Both the position numbers and the translations under genes were made by a program. From positions 1 through 44,861 of the forward strand of contig CANPVF010000055.1 in NCBI GenBank assembly GCA_947581645.1: DNA of 44,861 bases, read 5' to 3'. The DNA comes from Candidatus Caribbeanibacter nitroreducens. Lineage in GTDB: Bacteria > Gemmatimonadota > Gemmatimonadetes > Palauibacterales > Palauibacteraceae. A model generated the notes under the pieces. It saw only the letters and a list, made by a program, of their open reading frames with translations, ran no database searches and was not told the origin of the DNA. This document shows positions 10,269-18,246 of this stretch, piece by piece (position 1 is the stretch's first letter; every line of letters begins with the position of its first letter).

Positions 10269-11680
10269 GCCGTCCGCTCCCCGCGGAAGGTGGCGCCGGT
10301 GGTGTCGGTGAGCCGCACGCTCACGTACTCGCCGATCAGGTCCTCGTCGCCCGGGAAGACGACGGCCTTGTTCCTCTCGGTCTTCCCCAGCACGTCGCCG
10401 TCGCTCCGGGCGGGCTCCTCGACCAGGACCTCCACGTCCCGGTCCACTTCGTTCTCGGCGATGTCCCGCTGGATCTCGCGGTGCAGCTCGATGAGCTCCT
10501 CCAGGCGCCGCTGGGCCACCTCGTCCTCGACGAAGTCCTCCTCCGGGAACCGCGTGGCCGGCGTGCCCTCCCGGGGCGAGTACCGGTACAGGAACGCGTC
10601 GTCGTAGCGGACCTCCCGCATCAGGTCGAGCGTGGCCCGGAAGTCCACCTCCCGCTCGCCCGGGAAGCCCACGATCATGTCCGTGCTGAGGGCGATGTCC
10701 GGGATCCGGTCCCGGAGCATCCGAACCTTCTCCAGGTACTCGTCCACCGTGTAGCGGCGGACCATGCGCTTGAGCATCCAGTCGGAGCCCGACTGGGCGG
10801 GCAGGTGCAGCTGGCGGCACACGGCCTCCTCCTCCGCCATGACGTCCACGAGGCGCTCGGTCACGTCGTTCGGATGAGGTGACGTGAAGCGCACCCGTCG
10901 GACGCCCGGGACGAGGGCCACCGCCCGGAGGAGGCGGGCGAAGTCCCAGTTCTCCCACCGGTAGGAGTTCACCGTCTGCCCCAGGAGGGTGATCTCCGAA
11001 TACCCGCGCTCCACCGCCTCCCTGGCCTCGGAGAGCACGGCCGACGGGTCCCGATTCTTCTCGCCGCCCCGCACGTAGGGGACGATGCAGAAGGTGCACC
11101 GGTGGTCGCATCCGCGCTGCACGGTGATCCACGCCGTCACCCCCTCCTCGCGAACCGCGTCCATGCCCTCGTAGCGCTCGGAGCCATCCAGCTCCAGGAG
11201 ACGCTGTCCGCGCTCCAGGCCGCCGAAGCGGATCTGGTCGATCCGCTCGCCGATGTCCCGGTACGCGTCGGGCCCGGCCACCAGGTCGACGCCGTCCATC
11301 TCCTCCACCAGGCGATCGCCGATCCGCTGGGCCATGCAGCCCGTGACGCCCAGGACGAGGTCCGGGTTCTCCTGCCGGAACTGCTGCAGCTGGCCGATCC
11401 GTCCCCGGACCCGCTGTTCCGCGTTTTCCCGCACGGCGCAGGTGTTGATCAGGATCACGTCGGCCCGACCCGGCTCCTCCACCTGCACGTAGCCGCGGTC
11501 GGCGAGCTTGCCGGCCATCAGCTCGGTGTCGTTGATGTTCATCTGACATCCGTACGTCTCGATGAACACCCTGCGGCTGGCCGGCTGCACGTGATCCGAG
11601 CCCGGCTCGGGCGCGGGACGGTCCCCGGTCTCCTCCCGGGACTCGCCCGGCGCTCGAAGCTGTACGAGGCGCTCGGTCAT
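10265..11680 (-). CDS. miaB: tRNA-2-methylthio-N6-dimethylallyladenosine synthase
   Basis: ETYGCQMNINDTELM; radical-SAM RGCDHRCTFCIVPYVRGGE; TDMIVGFPGE; C-terminal TRAM-like segment. Confidence 0.95.
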   Translation of the reverse strand: MTERLVQLRAPGESREETGDRPAPEPGSDHVQPASRRVFIETYGCQMNINDTELMAGKLADRGYVQVEEPGRADVILINTCAVRENAEQRVRGRIGQLQQFRQENPDLVLGVTGCMAQRIGDRLVEEMDGVDLVAGPDAYRDIGERIDQIRFGGLERGQRLLELDGSERYEGMDAVREEGVTAWITVQRGCDHRCTFCIVPYVRGGEKNRDPSAVLSEAREAVERGYSEITLLGQTVNSYRWENWDFARLLRAVALVPGVRRVRFTSPHPNDVTERLVDVMAEEEAVCRQLHLPAQSGSDWMLKRMVRRYTVDEYLEKVRMLRDRIPDIALSTDMIVGFPGEREVDFRATLDLMREVRYDDAFLYRYSPREGTPATRFPEEDFVEDEVAQRRLEELIELHREIQRDIAENEVDRDVEVLVEEPARSDGDVLGKTERNKAVVFPGDEDLIGEYVSVRLTDTTGATFRGERTA

Positions 11681-11752
11681 CGGTGTCCGTGATTCACGTT
11701 GCTGGGGTCCGTCATCGACGCGTCACGAACGGAAAGTGACGTGGTGGAGGCG

Positions 11753-12970
11753 TTACTGTCGAATCTGGAGCGTGAAGTGGAAGCGCCTGAAGTCCTCCGC
11801 GATGCCGGCCTCGGCCACGTCGCCGCGGGTGCCCACCTCCACGCCGACCCCGATGGACGCCATGCCCCCGGCGCCGAGGATGCTGAAGCCCCCGGTGACG
11901 GCGCGCTCGGTCACCTGCTCCTTGCCCTCGCGCACGAAGGGGAGCTCTCGCACGCGGCCGCCCAGGCGCAGCGGCACCGTGAGAGGCCCGATGTCGACGT
12001 CGGACAGCTCCACGCCGCCCCCGGCCCAGCGGAGATCCTCGGCCCGCCCCTCGCGGAGGTCTCCGTCCATGGAGGACCATCCGGTCCATCCGCCGCCGCC
12101 GGTCACGACCATCCCCTCGACGGGGGTCACGCTGGCCGACGCCGTGAGGCTCGCCGGATAGTCGTAGGTTCGGACCTCAGCGGGTCCGGCCGGCTCCGCC
12201 TCCAGCTCGCCGGCCACCGAGCCGCCCACGTTCAGCCGCGCCAGGTCTCCCACGGCGACGCCCAGACCGCCGTGAAACCTCCATCCGCCGTACGCCCAGC
12301 TCCCGGACGCCGCCACGTCGGAGAGGCCTCCGCCGGCCCCGGCGGCCGTGTCGGGGCTGAAGGACCGACGGAAGGAGCGCTCCAGGGAGCCGGTCAGTCG
12401 ATCGGCGCCGACGCCCACCGAGATCGGTCCGATGGTACGGGCGAGCGACACGTTGGCCGACGAGAGCCCTCCGTCCGAGACCCTCCGCTCGCGGTAGGGG
12501 AAACGCTCGCCGCCGAAGCTCAGGGTGTCCTCCAGGGTCACCCGCCAGTCCTGGTCCAGCTCCGGCGAGAAGCCGGCGCCGATGCGCCAGTCGCCGAAGG
12601 GGACCACGACCCGGGCCACGCTGAAGCGGCTCCGGCCGGTGGACTGGGCCGGAGCGGACCCGGAGACGTCCACGTCCACCGCTTCGGGAGACAGGGTGAA
12701 GCCCAGCGTGAGACGCTGGAAGGCGGTGAGCGACGCCGGGTTGCGGGCCGAGAGGCTGCCTCCCGGAAGGGCACCCGCCACGCCGCCCACGCCCGCCGCA
12801 CGGGCGTCGACCGGTGCCACGGGGTACCCGAGGCCGGTCCCGGTGAGCGGCGTCTGGCCCCGGGCGGGAGCCGCCACGAGAAGGGCCAGGATCGCTGCAG
12901 CGACCAGGCCCCCGGCCCTGCCCGTCGTCCCCGGAAGGAGGCGCGAGCGCGGTTCACGACGTCGTCTCAT
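11753..12970 (-). CDS. Uncharacterised outer-membrane beta-barrel protein (PorV/FadL-like N-terminus)
   Basis: Signal peptide (LVAAAILALLVAAPARGQ), GYPVAPVDARAAGVGGVAGALPGGSLSARNPASLTAF, repeated amphipathic strands, aromatic C-terminus RRFHFTLQIRQ. Confidence 0.7.
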   Translation of the reverse strand: MRRRREPRSRLLPGTTGRAGGLVAAAILALLVAAPARGQTPLTGTGLGYPVAPVDARAAGVGGVAGALPGGSLSARNPASLTAFQRLTLGFTLSPEAVDVDVSGSAPAQSTGRSRFSVARVVVPFGDWRIGAGFSPELDQDWRVTLEDTLSFGGERFPYRERRVSDGGLSSANVSLARTIGPISVGVGADRLTGSLERSFRRSFSPDTAAGAGGGLSDVAASGSWAYGGWRFHGGLGVAVGDLARLNVGGSVAGELEAEPAGPAEVRTYDYPASLTASASVTPVEGMVVTGGGGWTGWSSMDGDLREGRAEDLRWAGGGVELSDVDIGPLTVPLRLGGRVRELPFVREGKEQVTERAVTGGFSILGAGGMASIGVGVEVGTRGDVAEAGIAEDFRRFHFTLQIRQ

Positions 12971-14262
12971 GGCAGGGTGAAGTCCGTGGGTGGAGTGATC
13001 AGGATTCGGAGCTCGGGGCGCATGCCCTCGGCTGCCTCGACGGAACCGAAGTCCCAGAAGCCCAGGTCCTGGCCGTCGGGAATGGGACGCAGTCCCACCG
13101 CGAACTGGTCGATCGAGTCGGCGGGGGCGCTGGCCCAGCTCTGGACCAGGTCCGTCACGCGGATCGTGAGCGGGCGTCCCGCGGCCAGCGAATCCGGGTC
13201 CAGCGCCACGATTCCGCTCTGGGTGTTCGGGGCACTCACGGGATCACCGATCGGCGTGCGGGCCCCGTAGACGAAGGGATCCGCCAGGAGCCGCGTCGGC
13301 AGGGCACTCAGGATGACCGGGGGCCGGAACGGCGAACCCGGGTCGGCCACCGGGTGGAAGACCAGCTCGGCCCGGTTCACCTGGGCGCCCCGGATCGGCA
13401 CCCCGTCGATGCTGTCCGGGGGGCGGAACGCGAAGTAGAACCGGCTGGACGGCAGCCCTCCGGCACGGAGGTCCTGTCCCGCCGGCGGGAGATCCGGGTC
13501 GTGGATGAAGGTCGACGCCGACGACGCCGCGACGATGCGCTCCACGGAGTCCATGTCGGCGTTCCGGGCGTCGAGCTCGATGGCCACCTGCCGGATCACC
13601 ATCCGGTTCCCCTCGCCCCGGGTCAGGAGCGCCAGCGGCGGCACCCCGCCCGAGTCCGCCCACGCCGTGATGAGGGAGTCCGGGTCGCCCCGGAACGGCA
13701 CCCGGAGCGTGTCCGAGGACGCCGTGTCGGCCGCGGCCCCGAAGCGGAAACGGAGATCGGCCAGACGATCCGCCAGGTCGCCGCCGGCGCTGTCCCAGGG
13801 AGTTCCCTCGGACGCCTGCTCCCAGGTCGCCTCGTCCGCCACGAAGTCCCTGCTCAGCGAGTAGAGCTCCAGGGTGGCCGAATCGCCGGAGAACACCGAG
13901 CGCGCCGTGTCGGCCACGACCCGGAGGTACATGTCGCCCGTGGAGTCCACGGCCTGTCCGCCGATGGAGTCGGGGACGTTGTCGATCCTGAACAGGGACC
14001 GGCTCTGCAGCGGAGGCTGATCCGCGGTGAGGAGGAAGGGAGAGTCGCCGATGGCGGCGAACCCGGTGTACGTGGTGTCCCTCCAGATCGGCAGCTGGTC
14101 CACCGGCAGTGACACCGACACGGCATCGGCGGCCTGTCCGGGCGGCTCCTGACCGTCGACCCCGGTGAGCCCCTCCTCGGTGCAGGCCGCGGTCGCCGCC
14201 AGCGCCACGACGATCAGGAGAAGAGCGGGAAGGCCACGACTCCAGCCGCTGGAGCGCCTCAC
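12967..14262 (-). CDS. Uncharacterised putative lipoprotein with DNRLRE/CBM96-like segments
   Basis: GLPALLLIVVALAATAAC lipoprotein-like signal; ATWEQASEGTPWDSAGGD; LTIRVTDLVQSWASAP...RPELRI. GTG at 14262 overlaps the cdd stop; its own stop overlaps the start of the barrel gene. Confidence 0.7.
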   Translation of the reverse strand: MRRSSGWSRGLPALLLIVVALAATAACTEEGLTGVDGQEPPGQAADAVSVSLPVDQLPIWRDTTYTGFAAIGDSPFLLTADQPPLQSRSLFRIDNVPDSIGGQAVDSTGDMYLRVVADTARSVFSGDSATLELYSLSRDFVADEATWEQASEGTPWDSAGGDLADRLADLRFRFGAAADTASSDTLRVPFRGDPDSLITAWADSGGVPPLALLTRGEGNRMVIRQVAIELDARNADMDSVERIVAASSASTFIHDPDLPPAGQDLRAGGLPSSRFYFAFRPPDSIDGVPIRGAQVNRAELVFHPVADPGSPFRPPVILSALPTRLLADPFVYGARTPIGDPVSAPNTQSGIVALDPDSLAAGRPLTIRVTDLVQSWASAPADSIDQFAVGLRPIPDGQDLGFWDFGSVEAAEGMRPELRILITPPTDFTLP

Positions 14263-14678
14263 GCCCGGCTCCCCTCGTCGTTCCGCCGGAAGACCTCCGG
14301 CAGGAGGTCCGACAGGATCCAGCGGCCCACGGAACCGTCGGTGGCCTCGCTCCAGACCTCCAGCTCCGTCCCGAACTCGGCCAGCGCCTGCCGGCACATT
14401 CCGCAGGGGGTGGCCGGCCGGTCTCCAGACGTCACGAGGGCGAGACGGCTGAAGCTGCGTGCCCCGGAGCTCACGGCGGTACCCAGGGCGACGCGCTCGG
14501 CGCAGACGCCCACCGGCGAGGACGCGTTCTCGACGTTCACCCCCGAGAAGACGCGACCGTCCTCGGCCTCCAGTGCCGCGGCGACCCGGAAGTTCGAGTA
14601 GGGCGCGTACGCCGAACCGTGGACGCGCCGTGCTTCCTCCAGCAGCGCCTCCGGACGGTCGTCCGTCCCCCCCGTCAC
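14259..14678 (-). CDS. cdd: Cytidine deaminase
   Basis: AYAPYSNFRVAAALEAEDGRVFSGVNVENAS, GVCAERVALGTAV, PCGMCRQALAEF; GTG start overlaps the alr stop by 3 nt. Confidence 0.94.
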   Translation of the reverse strand: MTGGTDDRPEALLEEARRVHGSAYAPYSNFRVAAALEAEDGRVFSGVNVENASSPVGVCAERVALGTAVSSGARSFSRLALVTSGDRPATPCGMCRQALAEFGTELEVWSEATDGSVGRWILSDLLPEVFRRNDEGSRA

Positions 14679-15865
14679 GTGGTTCCCCTCTCCGTGCCGC
14701 TCTCCGCCGCGGACGACGGAGAGGCCTGCGCCTCCCCCACCTCCAGGCGGGGAAGCCGGTCCGTGAAGCCCGTCAGTATCTCGTGAGCGATGGTGTCGCA
14801 CGTACTCGCAAGCTCCTCCAGGCTGATCTCTGATTCGCCGTCGTGTCCCAGCAGGGTGGCCACGTCACCCGAACGAACGTCGGGGCGATCCGTGACGTCC
14901 ACGACCGTGATGTCCATACAGACCCTACCCCGAATCGGTGCTGCTCGTCCGTGGATGAGCGCCTCGCCCCGGTTCGAGAGGGAGCGGCGAAGGCCGTCTC
15001 CGTAGCCGAGCCCGAGGGTGGCGAGGCGCGAGGGACGCTCCGTCCGGTACGTCGCGCCGTAGCTGACCGTCGTCCCGGCTGATACCCGCCTCACCTCCAG
15101 CACCCGGGCGCGAAGGCGTACCACCGCCTCCGCATGCAGTTCCCCGTCCACCGGTGCCCCTCCGTAGAGGAAGATGCCGGGCCGGACCACGTCGGCGGCC
15201 CGCTCCGGCCATCGAACGGCGGCCGCGCTGTTGGCGGCGTGCCGGAGTCCCGGGTCCAGGCCGTTTCGCTCCATGGATCGGAGCGCATCACGGAAACGGC
15301 CCCACTGTCCGTCCGACGCGCCGTCGTCCGTCTCCGCCGAGTGGTAGTGCGTGAAGGTGCTGACGAGACGGAGCGGGCTCTCCCGGAGGGCCTCCCGCAC
15401 CGACCCGGCCCACTCGTCCACGCGCCCCGCGTCCAGGCCCAGCCGCCCCATCCCGGTGTCCAGGTTCAGGTGGATTGCCAGCTCCCGTTCCCGGGCCGAG
15501 GCGGCGCCGGCCAGCGCGCGGAGGCCGTCCACGCTGCTCGCGGCGGCCTCGAGATCGGACGCCAGAAGACTCTCCGCGTCCTGCTGCGGACAGGGGGAGA
15601 AGACCACGACCCGCCCCTCCCAGCCGGCTTGCCGGAGCTCCTCGCCCTCGGCCGCCGTGGCCACCCCGAGCCCCCAGGGCTCCTCTCCGGCCAGGGCCCG
15701 GGCCACGCGAACGGCACCGAGGCCGTAGCCGTCGGCCTTCACCATGGGCAGGAGCCTGCACTGCGGACCCACGTGACGCGCCAGCCGACGACAGTTGCGC
15801 CGGAGCGCGTCCACGTCGACCTCGAGCCAGGCACGACGTAAATCCTTGATTGACAGCCTCTTCAA
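14675..15865 (-). CDS. alr: Alanine racemase
   Basis: LLPMVKADGYGLGAVRVARAL (PLP lysine), TTVSYGATYRT, VCMDITVVDVTD. Apparent TTG start at 15865; exact start uncertain. Confidence 0.93.
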   Translation of the reverse strand: MKRLSIKDLRRAWLEVDVDALRRNCRRLARHVGPQCRLLPMVKADGYGLGAVRVARALAGEEPWGLGVATAAEGEELRQAGWEGRVVVFSPCPQQDAESLLASDLEAAASSVDGLRALAGAASARERELAIHLNLDTGMGRLGLDAGRVDEWAGSVREALRESPLRLVSTFTHYHSAETDDGASDGQWGRFRDALRSMERNGLDPGLRHAANSAAAVRWPERAADVVRPGIFLYGGAPVDGELHAEAVVRLRARVLEVRRVSAGTTVSYGATYRTERPSRLATLGLGYGDGLRRSLSNRGEALIHGRAAPIRGRVCMDITVVDVTDRPDVRSGDVATLLGHDGESEISLEELASTCDTIAHEILTGFTDRLPRLEVGEAQASPSSAAESGTERGTT

Positions 15866-15879
15866 ATATGACGTAGACT
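15850..15879 (+). promoter_or_regulatory. Candidate sigma70 promoter for mazG (TTGACA-N18-TAGACT)
   Basis: Perfect TTGACA at 15850-15855, 18-nt spacer, TAGACT at 15874-15879; the -10 ends 9 nt before the mazG ATG. Confidence 0.55.
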
Positions 15880-15888
15880 GGGCCCGCT

Positions 15889-16794
15889 ATGAGCGACGCC
15901 GAACGGGACCCCGATGCAGAGCCGGGAGGGCGTGAGCCGACGGAGCACAGCGCCGCTCGGTCGGACTCCGCCCTCCCCGACGAGGATCACCTGCGCGAGC
16001 TGCGACGCGAGGACGCCGACTTCGCCCGGGTCCTCCCGCTGGTCCGGCACCTCCGCCGCCACTGCCCGTGGGACGCACGGCAGACCCCCCGAAGCCTCCG
16101 GCCGTACCTGCTCGAGGAGGCCGGGGAAGTGGCGGACGCCGTCGCGGGAGGCGACGACCGGGAGCTGCCGGGCGAGCTCGGCGACCTGCTCCTGAACGTC
16201 GCCTTCCAGGTCGTCCTGGCCGAGGAGCGCGGCTCCTTCGGGGCCACGGACGTCGTCCGGCGGCTGGAGCAGAAGATGAAGGACCGGCACCCGCACGTCT
16301 ACGGGGACGCCGAGGAGCCTCCCCCCTGGGAGGAGCTGAAGGCCCGGGAGGGAGCGGAGGGCGGAGAGAGCGAGGCGACAGGCGACGAAGAGCGCGACGG
16401 ACGCGAGTCCGGCCCCCTGGGCGCCGCCCTCCGGGCGCAGCGCCGGGCCGCCGAGCGCAACTTCGACTGGCCGGACGTACGCGGGGCCCTGGCCAAGGTG
16501 CGGGAAGAGGCCGACGAGATGGAGCGTCTGGCCGACGCCGGCGCCGACCCGGATCGAGTGCGCGAGGAGGTGGGCGACCTCCTCTTCGCCGCCGTCAACG
16601 CCGCCCGCCTCTCCGCGGTGGACCCGGACCGGGCCCTGGTGGAGGCGGTGAGCAAGTTCCGGGATCGCTGGGGCCGGGTGCTGGAGCTGGCCGCCGACCG
16701 CGGCCTGGAGCCGGAGGAGGCGACCCTGGAGGAGCTGGACACCCTCTGGGACCTGGTGAAGGACGCAGACCGGGAGAGCGAGCGGGACGACTGA
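15889..16794 (+). CDS. mazG: Nucleoside triphosphate pyrophosphohydrolase MazG
   Basis: LLEEAGEVADAVAGGDDRELPGELGDLLLNVAFQ; KMKDRHPHVYGD; second MazG-like half EVGDLLFAAVNAARL...KFRDRW. Confidence 0.93.
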   Translation: MSDAERDPDAEPGGREPTEHSAARSDSALPDEDHLRELRREDADFARVLPLVRHLRRHCPWDARQTPRSLRPYLLEEAGEVADAVAGGDDRELPGELGDLLLNVAFQVVLAEERGSFGATDVVRRLEQKMKDRHPHVYGDAEEPPPWEELKAREGAEGGESEATGDEERDGRESGPLGAALRAQRRAAERNFDWPDVRGALAKVREEADEMERLADAGADPDRVREEVGDLLFAAVNAARLSAVDPDRALVEAVSKFRDRWGRVLELAADRGLEPEEATLEELDTLWDLVKDADRESERDD

Positions 16795-16816
16795 CGGCCC
16801 TCTCCCGACGGGTCGA

Positions 16817-18148
16817 CTACGGCTCGATTCGGTTCGTGAGCCGCGGGAAGGGGATGCACTCCCGCACGTGCTCGGTGCCGCAGATCCAGGCCACGGTCCG
16901 CTCCACCCCGAGGCCGAATCCGCTGTGGGGAAAGGTCCCGTATCGCCGCAGGTCCAGGTACCAGTCGTACGCCTCCTCCGGCAGCCCCTCCTCCCGGATC
17001 CGGGACAGCAGGATGTCGTGGTCGTCCTCCCGCTGGCTGCCGCCGATCAGCTCCCCGTACCCTTCCGGGGCCAGCAGGTCGTCGCACTTCACCGTCCGCG
17101 GGTCCTCCGGGTTCACCTTCATGTAGAAGGCCTTGGCCTCCTTCGGCCAATCGTAGACGAAGAGGGGACGGGAGCGCCCCTCCATGAGGGCCTTCTCCGC
17201 CTCGCCCCGCAGGTCCTCACCCCACTCGATCTCCACGCCGTCGGACCGGACGCTCTCCACGGCCTCGGTGTAGCTCATCCGCTCGAAGCGCTCCGAGAGT
17301 ACCGTCTCCAGCGGGCCCGTGTCGCGCTCCAGCGTCTCGAGCTCGTCCCCGCACCTCTCCAGGGCCCGCTTCACGATGAAGGTCACGAACTCCTCCTGCA
17401 GGGCCATGTTGCCCTCGGAGTCCAGCCACGCCACCTCCGGCTCCACCATCCAGAATTCGGTCAGGTGCTGGGGGCTCTTCGACTTCTCCGCCCGGAAGGT
17501 GGGCCCGAAGCAGTACACCCTGTCGTGGGCCGCCGCCGCGGCCTCGGCGTAGAGCTGACCCGTCTGGGCCAGGTAGGCCGCCCCCTCGTCGAAGTACTCC
17601 GTCTCGAAGAGCGTGCCCGCCTCCTCGCCGATGGAGCCGGTGAGGATCGGTGTGTCGATGAGCACGAAGTCGCGCTCGTAGTAGAAGTCGCGGATGGCCC
17701 GCACGACCTCGTTCCGGACCCGCATGATGGCCACCTGCCGGGGATGCCGGAGCCAGAGGTGGCGGTGGTCCAGGAGGAAGTCGACCCCGTGCTCCTTGGG
17801 CTGGATCGGGTAGTCCTCGGAGGGCCCGACCAGGGTGAGCCCGGTGGCGGAGATCTCGTGTCCTCCCGGCGCTCGCTCGTCCTCCTCCACCGTTCCCCGG
17901 ACCTCGACGCTGGCCTCGTAGTGCACCTCGTCCAGCGTCTCCCAGCTCCCGTCGTCCACCTGGTCGCGGGGGAAGACGGCCTGCACCTCCCCGGATCCGT
18001 CGCGCACCTCCAGGAAGGCGATCTTGCCGCTGGAGCGGAAGTGGCGGACCCAGCCCCGGAGGCGGACGTCCCGTCCCACGTGATCGGGGAGATCCTCGAC
18101 ACGGACGCGCTCCAGGTCGGGCTCGGCGGCGGGATCGGGGGTCGGCAT
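16817..18148 (-). CDS. asnS: Asparaginyl-tRNA synthetase
   Basis: OB-fold VRLRGWVRHFRSSGKIAFLEVRDGSG; class II motifs RAEKSKSPQHLTEFWMVEPE and C-terminal GFGLGVERTVAWICG. Start at MPTPDP (18148). Confidence 0.93.
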   Translation of the reverse strand: MPTPDPAAEPDLERVRVEDLPDHVGRDVRLRGWVRHFRSSGKIAFLEVRDGSGEVQAVFPRDQVDDGSWETLDEVHYEASVEVRGTVEEDERAPGGHEISATGLTLVGPSEDYPIQPKEHGVDFLLDHRHLWLRHPRQVAIMRVRNEVVRAIRDFYYERDFVLIDTPILTGSIGEEAGTLFETEYFDEGAAYLAQTGQLYAEAAAAAHDRVYCFGPTFRAEKSKSPQHLTEFWMVEPEVAWLDSEGNMALQEEFVTFIVKRALERCGDELETLERDTGPLETVLSERFERMSYTEAVESVRSDGVEIEWGEDLRGEAEKALMEGRSRPLFVYDWPKEAKAFYMKVNPEDPRTVKCDDLLAPEGYGELIGGSQREDDHDILLSRIREEGLPEEAYDWYLDLRRYGTFPHSGFGLGVERTVAWICGTEHVRECIPFPRLTNRIEP

Positions 18149-18246
18149 GATCGGCGGTACTCGCTGTGTTCGGGGGGATGCTCGGACCGTGGACGGCGCG
18201 AAGTTAGAGGCCGCCACCGGGGCGAGCAACGCGTCCCCGACGGGTC

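Noticed and set aside
18190-18215. Weak promoter-like TTGCTC-N17-TAACTT upstream of asnS
   Set aside because: Only about 3/6 matches in each box; cannot be distinguished from chance.
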